This document shows, in pieces, positions 1 to 12,015 of a stretch of DNA of 64,000 nt (positions are counted from its first letter, which is position 1; each line of letters opens with the position of its first letter). Under the pieces are notes generated by a model that was not told the DNA's origin, made no database searches, and saw only the letters and a program-made list of their open reading frames with translations. The position numbers were made by a program, and so were the translations under genes. The DNA lies in contig VXBP01003402.1 in the NCBI GenBank assembly GCA_013400115.1, positions 186,001 through 250,000 of the forward strand. The letters are read 5' to 3'. This DNA is from Rhinopomastus cyanomelas. Its lineage: Eukaryota > Chordata > Aves > Bucerotiformes > Rhinopomastidae.

Positions 1-2259
1 GCTGGGCACACACCTGCAGAGGAAGGCAAAGCCACGGTGATTCCATAACAGGCTGTTTTATGGCTAACAGCTGCTGTTGCATTGGGACAGACTTTCACTC
101 AACCAAAGGGACAAATTTTCAGTGGAGGGAAGCTCAGCAGTTCAGAAAGCTGCTGCCTCCTTAGGGCACAGCATGATGGGCACCTGTGGGAAACCAGGGA
201 GAATCAGGGATACTCAGCAAGATGCTGCTCAATGCTGCTCTGACATCAGAGGAGGGAGGAGGATGGAGCTACTATGTGAACATCCCAGGCAGTGGTGGCT
301 GTGGAACAGGACTGGCAGTCCCTGGAGAGGCACAGGCTGCCCTGAGTAGCTGGAAGGAAGGGAGGGCAGCCTGCCCTCCTGCCTGCCACTGAGGCAGCGG
401 CTGTACCCATCTGCAGACGTGGCTTTGCATGGCTGAATACACAAGGTGTGGGCACAGCATTTCACTGTGAACTATTTCAGTAGCTCTTCATTGATGCCAA
501 GAAACAGGGCATGGTGTGGGCAATGAGGCAAATGAAGCCAAATGACCCTCACCGCTCCCCTTCCTGTCCCACATGCTTCCCCTGCCTGTCCCTGGCTGCA
601 GCATCCCCTGCCTGGCCCTGACACAGGCCCTGGCTTGGGAGGAACATGAGCTGCATTTCCTCTCCCTGTTGGACAGAGGAATTACCTGGGTAGGGCTGCT
701 CACCACAGTCATTTGCCCACTTGGCCAGTTATTTGCCAGAGAAGTACCTGCAGGAGCCCAGACAGGTGTTAGCATCCACAGCCCATTCTATTGACATTTA
801 CCCTGCACAAAGGGCTCCCGCTGCACTGGAGCTCCTGTCACAGCACATCTGACAGAGCAGGTGCCTGTAGGGCCTGAAGCCAAGAGACTTGGCTCTGCAG
901 TTTGGAGGTGAGTTCTTTGCCCACCCTGGCCCAGCTGTGTGCGCGCCAGTGTAAGCCCCTCACAGCAGCCCTGAGCCGCTCACAGCAGGCCCTCTGCTCA
1001 TCGTGCGGCCAGCACATGCAACGTGGGCAGCAGTCCAGCAGGAATGGAACCAAACCATTCAGCCCAGTGCTGATCTGGGCAGTAGTGTGTGTGCTGGGAC
1101 TGCCCAGATACCGATGGGCTCAGCTGAACCATGTGGATTTTAAACACTAGTTCTCTTTTAGTTTGTCCCAGTAGCATGAGGTCTGACACAACCAGTTAGA
1201 GCCAGCAGGTACTGGTGTGCTTTCTGCTCCCTGTTTGCAGCAGCACAAGTATTTAGGGGCCTGTCAAAATGTCAGTGCCAGGAGATAAGATCCGAAATGG
1301 GAAATCTGAGTCTTGTTCTGCTTTTGTCAGGAGGCAGCTTGTTAGTGGGGCAAAAAGGATGGGGAGCCCCACATTCAGGGGCCAAAGACCAGCTGTGGTG
1401 ACTGGTTTGGGCTGGAGGACCCTCATGCCCGTCCCAACATTCAGGAGCAGGGCAGGAGCACTTTGCTCATCACAGCTTAGCAGGCAGCCAGGGGCATTTT
1501 GCATCCTTTCAAGAGGTTGCTCTTACAGATCAATGTTTTAGAAAGTTTAATCAGGCCAGCCCCATTAATCCACTTCCCCCTGCTCCTTGTAATTAATTGC
1601 TCTTTGGGTGACAGTGTGGCTCCTACCAGAGGTTTCAGCTGGCTGGGGAAGGAGTCAGACACAGTGCTGGCAGCAAGTCTGCCTTGAGATTTGAGCAGCA
1701 CTTAGAAGCACCTGGAGCTGAGATCCCCAAACTTTTCAACTTCCCTGTTCCCCACACAGGCAGCTCTTTTCAAGCAGAGTCCAAGATGAAACGTAACCAC
1801 TGCAACAACCCAAACCCTGTTGGAGGTATTGGCTTTGCCTGAGCATCCCACGGAGCTGGGAGAGCTGAGTAATGCCGAGGCTGGTGCTCACTGCTTGGCT
1901 GCCTGCCCTGGGAGCCTGGGCAAGGATGAAGGAGCCTGCAGGAGCCGCTACTGCGGAGCTGCTGCTAGCAAGGACCTACCAGAGCCCCAGCTGCGGGACA
2001 GCAAACCACACATTGGTGTTGTTTCTGTGTGCTCAGAGAAGCCTTTGGCCCATGGACAATCAGACTCTGCTGCACAGAGCAAACATCTCCATCAAGCAAA
2101 GCTCTGCCCACCGTGGGACTGCATGACCACAGGACACAGCCTGCGTGCTGGCCGGCACTAACCTTGTAGCACCCCAGTCCTCTCCTGCACCTCACTGTGC
2201 AGAACTAGCTGCTTCCCCAAGTGAGGCTAAAGCCACCCCAGAGCCCCCATCTCCCTTAC
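1..2259 (-). other. CCN5 intron 1 (partial), no exon or CR1 seen
   Basis: This stretch follows the CCN5 exon 1 donor in the minus direction. I looked on the minus strand for a cysteine-rich IGFBP-type exon flanked by splice sites and did not find one. No CR1 copy was recognised. Short open frames here show no family signature. Confidence 0.45.
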
Positions 2260-2319
2260 CTTGGAAAGGATGCAGAGGAAGGAGAGGAAGAGGATCTGCT
2301 TCTCCAGCTGGAGCCTCAT
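2260..2319 (-). CDS. CCN5: CCN5 (WISP2)-like first coding exon, partial gene
   Basis: On the minus strand an ATG at 2319-2317 (A at -3) opens a 20-codon exon. It reads as a hydrophobic signal peptide, MRLQLEKQILFLSFLCILSK, and ends exactly at a strong donor (AAG then GTAAGG at 2259-2254). The human CCN5 signal peptide ends in a very similar LLCLLSK-VR stretch, and CCN genes place their first intron just after the signal peptide. CCN5 is a secreted matricellular protein with IGFBP, VWC and TSP1 domains, and lacks the C-terminal cystine knot of its relatives. The cysteine-rich exons are not visible between 1 and 2259, so intron 1 must run past the left edge. Divergent orientation relative to ADA matches human gene order. 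The call rests on 20 residues plus splice site plus synteny, so another secreted protein is possible. Confidence 0.6.
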
Positions 2320-2460
2320 GCTGCTCTGCCCATTAGCACATCTCCCCCCCAAGCAGTTTGGAGGCAGCGGCGTGTTTGCAGGTTTGAAAGCCCAGCGCAG
2401 GTCCCGCTGGTGTTTATACTCTCCCCGCTCTGATGTCACTCACAGGCTCCAATATAAACA
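2320..2460 (-). promoter_or_regulatory. CCN5: Putative CCN5 promoter and 5' UTR
   Basis: Read on the minus strand, a TATAAA box (plus-strand 2413-2418) lies about 95 bp upstream of the predicted CCN5 ATG, which would put transcription start near 2385 and give a 5' UTR of about 65 nt. A CRE-like octamer (TGACATCA on the minus strand, 2438-2431) sits about 15-20 bp further upstream, one base from the canonical TGACGTCA. Start site and factor use are inferred. Confidence 0.5.
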
Positions 2461-3150
2461 TGAGTAGGTCTGGACAAGCCTCAAGATTTTCTGGGGTTTT
2501 TTTTCTCTTTCTCTTTTATTTTCCAGCCCACATTCCAGCTGCCATTTCCACTCCCCTCAAGGTGAGAATGTGCCGTCCACCCAGACAGTGAGACCGGGGC
2601 AGGGACCCCTCCCAGGAGAGGTGCTGGGGGCCAGGCTGGTGGGGTGAAGCAGCTTCTTGCTGCTAGCCATGACCAGGATCAAGCTCTGCTCAGTCAGAGC
2701 TGGAGTTTGCCCCTGGGTTTTGAAAGATTTGGCTGGGCTGTTTCTGCTCCCATCTGCTCAGGGACATTGCCACGACTAGGCAAAAGCAGGGGACTCACCA
2801 CTGCACTGTAAACTGGGTGCAGGACATGGCAGGAGGTGGGAAAGGAAGGAGAGCTCCCAGCTGTACTGAGTCCTGTAGGGCAGGATCCTGTTCCTCCATC
2901 CCTGGGGACTTGGTTTGATTGCCAGTGACTGAGGCCACAGCAGCCTGCCAGGCCAGCTCTCCAGGCAGCAGAGCAGCGTTTCTGTCTCAGTTTCCCTGGC
3001 ACAACAGTAGCAGGAAAGGGATTTGCTGTGGTGATGGTGCTGCCACAGAAACCTCTGTCCTTCCTGGGGCTGCAGGGGTGGGTTGGATGCTCATCACTGC
3101 CCCAGGTATGTGATGCAGAGCCTGGTGCTTGCAGAGGCACTGCTGATTAG

Positions 3151-3345
3151 AATCATAGAATCATTACGGATTGGAAGGGACCTCGAAAGATCATCTAGTC
3201 CAATCCGCCTGCAACAGCAGGATCACCTAAACCAAGTCACACAGGAACCTATCCAGTCAGGTCTTGAACATCTCCAGTGAGGGAGACTCCACAACCCCCC
3301 TGGGCAGCCTGTTCCAGTGCTCCGTCACAAACCTGAGAAACCCCA
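3151..3345 (-). mobile_element. CR1 LINE 3' end fragment
   Basis: Starts with the reverse-complemented 8-bp tail (AATCATAGAATCATT) followed by the conserved GATTGGAAGGGACCTCGAAAG block. It continues to the block around GGGCAGCCTGTTCCAGTGCTC. Very similar to the copy at 57542, so a relatively young subfamily. Confidence 0.9.
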
Positions 3346-3464
3346 ACCCAGCTCCTGAAAAGCTCAACTGATCATGAGAATTGAATATTGCACAGGGGGG
3401 AAGAGAAGTGGAAGCTCTATCTTCCAGTGTTTCACTCAGTCTGCCCTTTGTGTTACAGCACCAG

Positions 3465-3690
3465 TGGATAAGGGAAGTGCAACTGATGTCATCTACCTGG
3501 ACTTTTGTAAAGCATTTGACACGGTCTCACACCACATCCTGCTCTCTAAACTGGAAGGACACTGATATAATGGATGGAGCACTTGATGGATAAGGAATTG
3601 ACTAGATGGTTGCATTCAAAGAGTTGTGATCAACAGCTCAATGTCAACGTGGAGAACAGTGATAAGTGGTGTCCTCTTTCCTCCCAGCTG
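3465..3690 (+). mobile_element. CR1 ORF2 reverse transcriptase fragment
   Basis: Plus-strand translation gives DVIYLDFCKAFDTVSHHILL, the conserved RT core region of CR1 ORF2, followed with a frame change by residues resembling the ELTRWL...SDKWCP region. It is broken and non-functional. It lies next to a CR1 3' end in the opposite orientation. Confidence 0.85.
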
Positions 3691-5364
3691 CTGTGTCTGG
3701 GCAGTCACAACTGGAAAAGAAACAACACCTCAAGATCTTCAGGAAACTGAGTATCTTCTCCATGCTCCCATCCCTACATCTTATTGCAAGATATAAGAAG
3801 GGGAATTGATGAGGCCACAGCTCAAAGGAAAGGCCTACGCTCACAGAAGGATGTGGGATGTCCTGCAGCTCTTTCAGCTCTTCTCCTGCACCCTGCCTGC
3901 AGGTCATAGTCTGGGGACTGGGAGCAGTGCTGCTGCCCTGGCCCAAGGGAGGTATCCCAGTGGCTGCACATAGACTCTCCCTGTCCTGCAGGCATGACAA
4001 GAACTGCTGTTTTGTATCATGTGTTATGAGATATGCTGGCCAGCACGCAGGAGAGCTGGGTACTATAGCTATATGCCACACGTGTAGATCAGAGAGCCAT
4101 GCCACAAGAAGTAATGTTCCATCCCTCTCTCCAGCCTTTTACCTTTCTCTTGCTCTTGCCTTTGTAGTCAGAGTCCTCCTATTACCACCCTGACTCTCCA
4201 CTTGGCCTTGGTTTCCTTAGCTGCCTGTTAACAAGCTCATGGCAACCTGTGGAAACACCAGGCCACCATCACCTACTCTGGTGCTGGGGTGCCCACTCCT
4301 CCTGGAGGAATCCTAAATCCCTGCATCACCCAAGCCCTGCCCAGATGTCCAGGCATCAGTTCTGTCAGCTCTGCCCACCACAGGGGGAGTACACACTGCT
4401 CTGTCCTCACTAGCAGAGGGGTTCAGGCCCTACTGACAGGTGGTCACCAGCCAGAAGTTTCCTTGCTGAAGGCTGGAAGCACATCTTGTGCTGCTGCTTT
4501 CTGCTCTGCTGCCCAGAGCCAGTGCCCTCCCTCCCAGTTCCAGAGCCTGTGGCTCAGCCAGACGTCCAGCAGCCGGTGACTCTTGTTAGTGATGGCTCAG
4601 GAGCAGCTGAAGCACTGAGCCAGCCCTGCCACAGGAAGACAGGGAGTTCCATTAACTATTCCAGACTTATATTTACTAGGGACCCCTGACTAATGGGCAT
4701 AACTTCATTTCCCAAATGGAAATGGGGTGACAGTGCTGATACGAGAAATAAAACCTCTCTTTCTCCTTAGGGAGCAGCTCTGGGAGCAGCCAACAGCCTG
4801 GCATGTGTGGCCTCAGAAGGGGCTGGGGCTCAGGGCTGCCCAGGGGATGTTACTGGCAATTAACCCTCCAAACAGGGGCCAAACACACACCCCCAAGCCA
4901 AGCCAAGGCTGGGCCAGAGGTGCTGAAGGGGTACCCACAGAGTCCACCAGGACTTCCCAAGGAAGATTTCCATGGGTGACACGGGCTTGAGCTTCCCTTC
5001 TCCCAGCCTCCAGGTCCCACTTGCTGCTGGTGCAGGGCTGTGGCAGAGCCTCCCAGCCCTGAATAAGTTTGGATTTGTGAAGGCACACTGGAGCAGCACG
5101 TTAGCAGCTCATTTTATAAATACTCTGTTCTGACCCTCAGTTAGAACCTGTCCCTAGGAAGCACAGGCTTCATGTGTGTGCTGTACCACACGAGTGAGTT
5201 CAGACTGGTAACTCAGTTCATATGCTGTGCTCTCCAGTTTCCATGGTATTGCTATCAGGTTTTTGGGGGGAGAAGTTGAATTTTTTCTTACAGTCAGTTG
5301 TGCAAGAAAATAGTTGATACAAGGATCCATCTTCTGAGTTAGCTGCTGGCGAGCTGTGCTGTTT

Positions 5365-5555
5365 CATAGAATCACAGTGTGTTGGGTTGAAAGGGACCTC
5401 CAAAGGTCATCTAGTCCAACCCCCTACACCAAGCAGGGCCATCACTCACCAGATCAGATTGCCTAGAGCCCCCTCTAGCCTGACCTTGAATGACTCCAGG
5501 GATGGCACCTCCACCACCTCTCTGGGCAGCCTGTTCCAGGGATCTCCCACTATTC
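5365..5555 (-). mobile_element. CR1 LINE 3' end fragment
   Basis: Begins TCATAGAATCACAG, then TTGGGTTGAAAGGGACCTCC and the CTCCAGGGATGGCACCTCCA block; truncated near GGGCAGCCTGTTCCAGGGAT. Confidence 0.9.
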
Positions 5556-7443
5556 AAGAATGCTTCTATAGAAATTATGGAATTGCCTCAGTGAATTCCC
5601 ATTTCACTGGGGTTTTTTATGTCTCTGCCATTTAAGGTGTCATCGTGAGTAACACTGCAGAGCCCACTCTGCCCAGCTGAAATTACACCCATCTGTGGTG
5701 GATACAGACAATCTTCTCACTGTCCTTCTCCTTTCCTTGAGACTGTCCACTCCTTTAGGCTGAGTATTGAGCACCCTCTCTAGAGCTGGCTGAAGTCACA
5801 CCAGGGTCTGAACTTCCATCTCTGTTGTGGAACTTCTAGGCTGCCCTGGCTCCTTGCTGGGTCTGGTTTTCTTCATGTCAAGAGGGAAATCATGGACCTA
5901 GGGTGAGCCCAGCCTTATGCCTTTGTGGAAAGGATCTTCCCTTTGCTCCTGGGCACTCCTGGCTCAAATCCCCGCTGTGGGGAGCAAGGCTGCCCATGGA
6001 AGTTGGATAGCACTGGTGGGAAAGCTGGACAGACAGCCAGTTTGGAAAAGCCAAGAGCCCTGAGCCAGAGAAGAGATGTCTCAGGTCTCCCTCAGCTGTT
6101 GGATACTTCAGGGTGGCTGCTGGCTCTGTTTCAGGAGACTTCTGGAAACACCCCAGCTTTAGGAAACTTTGAAATACCTTCATTTTTGGCAGGATGGGAA
6201 AGTTGTTTCCTACCCGGAATGAATCCAGCTCCAGTTTCAAACAGCAAGAGCTGGGATAGGTGGTGATGGCCATTCCCATCCCTGTCTGGCCATTTGTATT
6301 CCCTCTGGTTCTCACACCTTAGCTGGAGAGTGGAGCTGGGCTGGGAGTACTGGCCACCTGGAGGGACAGATGGGGCCGGCAATCTTTTACCTTGAGGTCA
6401 CTGCTTCCACCCCAGAGCTGGGCTAGGAGAGAAAAGTATTTACCATCTGGTGCCTGTCCAAGTGACTTGTGAGAAAGGAATTCAGGCTGCCGTCCAGTTC
6501 CTGATGGTCAGGCAACTACATCAGAAAACTCGGCTTCAGCTGGGAGCAGATGACCCCTCCGAGCTCCCAAATGCTGCAGTGAGGCCAGCGAGGAAGCAAG
6601 CAACAGTCAGGCATTGCCCTCTGCCAAGAAGAAAAAGGGTCTTTCGGATGGGGATCTTAATCCTTCACCAGTTTCCAGGTAAATTCCAGTAGGTTTCATT
6701 AAAATGAAGCATTGCTGAATGGGACTCGGTGCTGATTCTGATCTCAAAACCTGACGTTGCCAAAAGGAAGGAGGTGAGTGATTGCATGGGGACAAATCAC
6801 AACCAAGAAATGGCTTGCTTGGCCAAAACTGTAGTGAGGTCTCATAATTCAGACTGAGTGGCTTCTCGCAAGCCTAGCCCAGCCTTGTCCCAGCTGTTGT
6901 GAAAGGACAAGGCTTTTTCTTAACAGACACATGAAACCCTGGGCAGCAATCCTGTGTGGTTCTTATTTTTGCTGCAGTCCAGACGAGAGCAATCCATAAT
7001 TGTCCCCCTAAGTAAAACATTCAGATAACCCAAAGATTATGACTTTTATAAAACAAAGCCTGGAAACCTCAGCCAGATAAGTCTTTCTATCAATATTTGG
7101 AAAACAGTGTCAGAAATCATCACGTATCAAACACGGTGATCCTTGGGGAGTGTATTTTTGGTACTCAGCACCACCAAACATAAACTTTTCGTAAAGAAAC
7201 TCTTACTAGGAGTTTTGTCTTTCAGACAAGATATAAAGCTTAAGTCCTGACCCCATATGGTTACTGACAGGCCCTTGGTATTTTCCATGGAGCTGCATGG
7301 CTAACTCATGTTTCCTGATCATGTTGCTCATTCTTTTTTACTATCTCTGTTTTCCTTGTGGTTTCAGGCTAAAATAGACACTGTTTTTCCTTCAGTTCTC
7401 ATCTTTCTCCAGTGTGCTCTGTGTTCTCAGACAGCTGCCATAC

Positions 7444-7550
7444 AATCATAAAATCATCATGGCTGTAAAGGACCTCCAGGATCATCAAGTCCAGCCATGT
7501 CCCTCGTAGCATCAAATACGCTGCAGATCCTTGCTGGTGTGTCTCCAGTG
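7444..7550 (-). mobile_element. CR1 LINE short 3' fragment
   Basis: AATCATAAAATCATCATGGC then GGACCTCCAGGATCATCAAG is the CR1 tail in reverse. It is immediately followed by a second, longer copy of a different subfamily. Confidence 0.75.
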
Positions 7551-7943
7551 ATCACATAATCACAGAATTATTGAGGCTGGAAAAGCCCTCTGAGCCCATC
7601 CAGCCCAGCCCATCACCACGTCAGCCAGACCAGGGCACTATGGGCCACAGCCAGGCTCTCCTTCAACACCTCCAGGGATGGGAACTCCACCCTGGGCAGC
7701 CCATTCCAGTGTCTGATCACCCTTTCCACAAGGAAGGGCTTCCTAACATCCAACCTAACCCTCCTCTGCCAGCTTAAGGCCCTTCCCTCTTGTCCTGGCA
7801 CTGGTTGCCTGGGAGAAGAGCCCGACCCCCAACTGACAACAGCCTCCCTTCAGGGAGCTGTAGAGAGGAAAAAAGGTCCCCCCCGAGTGTCCTCTTCTCC
7901 AGGCTAAACACCTCCAGCTCCCTCAGCATCTCCTCATCAGATG
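7551..7943 (-). mobile_element. CR1 LINE 3' fragment
   Basis: Starts ATCACAGAATTATTGAGGCT and runs through CTCCAGGGATGGGAACTCCA and the AGGCTAAACACCTCCAGCTC block. It belongs to the same subfamily as the copies at 24642 and 41419. Confidence 0.88.
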
Positions 7944-10900
7944 TTCCTTCCAGTCAGCTTCCTCTTGGCTGTTGCTGGGACCAAAGGTCTTGTGCAGTGG
8001 ACACTGGTTAGCACCCCTTTTGCTTTGGAGGAGCCCAGCTCGTGCAGGGACAGGGTTCTGCTGAGACACCAGGCACGCTGGCAGGGCTCAGCACCACTGT
8101 CTGGGCTGAGGAGGACTGAAAAACTGCCAGATCACCTGTCATGCACCTGTCCTTAAGCTGCATTCACACCCAGCACTTAGCAAACCCAGTCAAAACCAGT
8201 TGGTAAGGTGACCTGCTGCAACTCGCCAAGACTTATGCCAAAGGCTTTGGGGGTGAGTCCCACTTCCCATCTCCACCCCAGGGAATATAGCAAAAGCTGG
8301 ACTTGTTCTCCAACTCCTAAGCAAGTCTCGAAAGGCTGAGACCTGTGATCCTCTATTTTCTGAGGGGTCCCAATCTCCCAGTCCTCACCGATGGGCTTTC
8401 CCAGTGCTAGAGCTCCCACAAACCACATCCCCAGCCAAGTCAATAAAGACAAGACTGAAACCTTTGGGGTGTGTATGTGGGATACAGCTGGAAAAAACAA
8501 ACCTCTCCCTCTCACTCTGGTTATGAAAGCAGCGATGTCGCCTGGAAAGTATGAACCGGCGAGCACAAAGACTGCCGCTGTTGAGGGGCAAGCAGAGGAG
8601 GAGGGCAGCAGCTCAAATATGACTCAAAATGAGGGGAAATGATTTCTGATTAATGTTAATGACTTCGGCTCCAGCCTTGATCAATATGAGGAGCTAAAAG
8701 GCTCATAAACTGGCTGAGAATGTGAGCTATGCATGATGATTTGTAGAAGGTGTTTGACTGGACAAGCTCTGGCCCAGCTATCAGGCTGCCCATGGGCAGG
8801 GTGACCTGCTGCTGGCTGAGTGGGAGGAAAAGCTCCCGCAGGGTAGCTGCAAACCCCTCAATGAGAAAATCCCCCATGAAGGGGCAGAGTGGCAGTTGCC
8901 TCCTGCGGGTTCCTTGGCTAATTAAAGCAACCAGCCTGCTTGGCTGGGCTTTGACTGTGCTGCAACAACAAACCAGGAGTCAAGAGCCCCACTGGGGCTT
9001 TGCAGCCCCACTGGATTATACTGGCCCTTGTGATGTGGGGGTGTTTCCAGGGGCTGGCACCTAGCACAACCCAGGCAGGACTTGCAGGGCCATGGAGTTA
9101 GAGCTGGAGGGGATGGTATCCCTGGTCATCATGCTGGCTAAGCCTGAAGTGTGTCATTGTGGTGTCAGTCTACATGGGAGCGATGCTTCATCCTCAAGGG
9201 CATGGCTGTGCCATGGGGAACTGGTGAGGAAGAGAAGGCACAGCCTGGGAGAGTCCCTGCAGCAAGTCCCCATGAAGCTGGCACTGCAGCAATCTGGAGG
9301 TGGCAAGTACAAGTAAGCAGAGGCTGGAGGACGGTGTCCTGGGGCACGGGAGCTGGCGGTTCCCCTGACACAGTGAGGAATGGGAAGAAGGGATTTGACA
9401 GTCTCATTTTTGTCCCACTGTTTCCCAGGATGACTGGAAAACCCTACCATGAATCTCCCAGCACCCAGGCTTCTTCTCAGGAGACTGTCTCCAGAAACCA
9501 TGATGGCAGCAAAGAAGCAATAGCAGAAGATGAGAGGAGCTCGTGGGCTATGGGTTACCTGTGCCCTGGTACCCTAGACAGGATGGAGTGGGAACAGCTT
9601 CCCCTTCCTGTCACCACCCACCAACAAGGGTGAGGTCTCCATCTTCTGCAGTGACGGTTCCATCTTAACCTGGCAGAATAAGGCTGGACATTACAGACAT
9701 TACCTGGTGCCACTGCACTGCAGCCACCTCACCTAAATCCTACAAGATTTAATAGAACTCCACTGGCACCCCACAGCCCTCCTAGCCCGGGGGATTAAGC
9801 AGACTCTTCTGGAGTCAGGATTTTTCTTTTCTGACTAAAGGTTTTAATAATTTTCTTTAAAAAAGGAAGACAAGAACAAAAAGCTCACCCGTGACTTGTG
9901 ACTCAGTGGGATGTGTCACATTCTGGATCAGCATCTGCTCGTTCTGGGCTGGTCCTCTTCATCACGGATTGCCTTTTCCAGTTGTGTAACTGGTCCAGTT
10001 CTGTTTCTGGCACAGAGCTTGGCACTTTCCTGGCTCCAAGTGCACCATAGGGAACAGCTCCCCCATGGATTCTGCTGGTATGCTCCTGTAGAAAGCCTGG
10101 ACAGTTCAGAGTGAGAAGAGCCTGCTGAGCATCACTGCCCTGCTGAGCTGGCCATGGACCTCCAGCACCATCTGCAGAGACATGGCAAGTTGTAGAAGCC
10201 ATGTGTGCCGTGAGAGGAGCCCAGATCTATGCAGTCACAAGTGAAAAATAGCAGAGACTCCTGCTGAGGGTCACCAGCACTGAGCTCCATTCTGCGGCCA
10301 TTGTCTCCACCCTGGGAAAAAGCCCAGTGGCTCAAAGCATAGCCATGGTGGGAACTACGACTGGCTGAGCTGTACTGGGAATTGTAGGCCATACTTCATG
10401 CAGTCCTCAAATCAAGAGGACCCTTTGGTGTTGGGTTTCCACCTGCTGCAGGGCTTTGGGGAGGGAATTATGGAAAGGGGGTGTTGGGTCTGTCTGCGCT
10501 TGGTTGCCCATGGTTGGCGATGGCAGACTGACTGTGGCTCAGCTGGTCCCAGGAGCTGCTTCTCTGCCTGGTCTGGAGTCAGCTGGAGCCCCAGAGGAGC
10601 ATCTCACAAGGCAGTTCCTCTCATGGAGCAGACTCTAGGAAGAGAAAGGCAGTCTGGAAGCTCTGGCAGTGCAGCCAGAGACAGACATCTGTGTCCTGAC
10701 ACACATCTGTTCTTCTTGCTCTGGCTGAGCCCAGTAAAAGACAACTCTTAGAGATACTGCCAATGGCATCTAGAGCAACAGGTACACGGGGCAACCAAGC
10801 TACTCTTCAGCCTTTGCTGCCAGCCTAGGCTGGAGGGGATGTTTCAAGGTGCTTTTGGCTGTCAGGGGGCTATCCATGTCCCATTGCTGGCATTGACTCC

Positions 10901-10978
10901 ACCTCCTTCCTGGGACAGGGAGCTCCCCAGGCCACAACGAGAAACCCTGCTGTTGCCATGCTGTGATGTTGCTGGAAA

Positions 10979-12015
10979 CATAGAATCATAGAATCACAAA
11001 ACATTAGGGAGTGGAAGGGACCTCAAAAGATCATCCACTCCAATCCCCCTGCCACAGCAGGATCACCTAGACCAAGCTGATTAGGAACATATCCAGTCAG
11101 CTTTTAAACATCTCCAGAGAAGGAGACTCTGCAACCCCCTGGGCAGCCTGTTCCAGTGCTCTGTCACCTCACCATGAAGAAGTTCCTTCTGATATTTATA
11201 TGGAACCCTCCTATGTTCCAGCTTATACCCATTGCCCTTTGTCCTATCACTATATTACATTGAAAAGAGCCTGGCTCCATACTCCTGACACCCACTCCTC
11301 ACATATTTATTGACATTAATGAGGTCACCCCTCAGTCTCCTCCAAGCTCAAGAGACCCAGCTCCCTCAGCCTTTCCTCATAAGGGAGGTATTCTACTTCC
11401 TCCATCATCTTCATTACACTACGCTGGACTCTGTCCATGTCCTTCTGGAACTGAGGGGCCCAGAACTGGACACAATACTCCAGATGTGGTCTCACCAGGA
11501 CAGAGTAGAGGGAGAGAAGAACCTCTCTTGATCTGATAACCACCCCCTTTCTNAGAGACTGTGTCACATGCTTTACTCAAGTCAAGATAGACCACATCCA
11601 CTGCTTTGCCATCATCTATCCACCTGGTTATGCTCTCATCGAAGGCTATCAGGTTGGTGAAGCATGACTTGTCTTTGGTGAAGCCATGCTGGCTGTCCCT
11701 AATAACCATTTTGTCCTTGCTGTGCCTAGAGACATTGTCAGGGATAAATTGCTCCACCACCTTTCCTGGGATGGAGGTGAAACTGACCGGTCTACAGCTA
11801 CCTGCATCCTCCTTATCGTTTTTGAAGACTGGAGTGGCATTTGCTATCCTCCAGTCCCTAGGCACCCTCCTGATCCACATGATGTAGCAAAGATGATGGA
11901 GAGTGGCCTAGCAATTACTTCCACTCTCTCCCTTAGCATGCATGGATGCATCCCATTGGGGTCCATGGATTTATGTCCATCTAGTTTGCTCAACTGATCC
12001 CTAACCCAGCACAGC
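10979..12015 (-). mobile_element. CR1 LINE, 3' end plus RT, with internal gap
   Basis: The largest CR1 here (about 1 kb). The 3' end (ATAGAATCATAGAATCAC at 10980) continues on the minus strand through LVRPHLEYC and RLRELGLLSLEE coding blocks to 11552. After a single N at 11553 the reading jumps to upstream RT sequence (VVYLDLSKACDTVS, then ARPLSIIF and KSMDPNGMHP). The roughly 200-residue section expected between these blocks is missing. Frameshifts are present; not active. Confidence 0.9.
11553..11553. other. Single N inside CR1 (assembly gap)
   Basis: Unresolved base. The CR1 ORF2 sequence on the two sides is not contiguous in the element, so the N seems to stand for missing sequence. Confidence 0.7.

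Noticed and set aside
1..2259. Search for CCN5 exons 2-4
   Set aside because: No cysteine-rich IGFBP, VWC or TSP1 pattern seen on the minus strand; they must lie outside the window.
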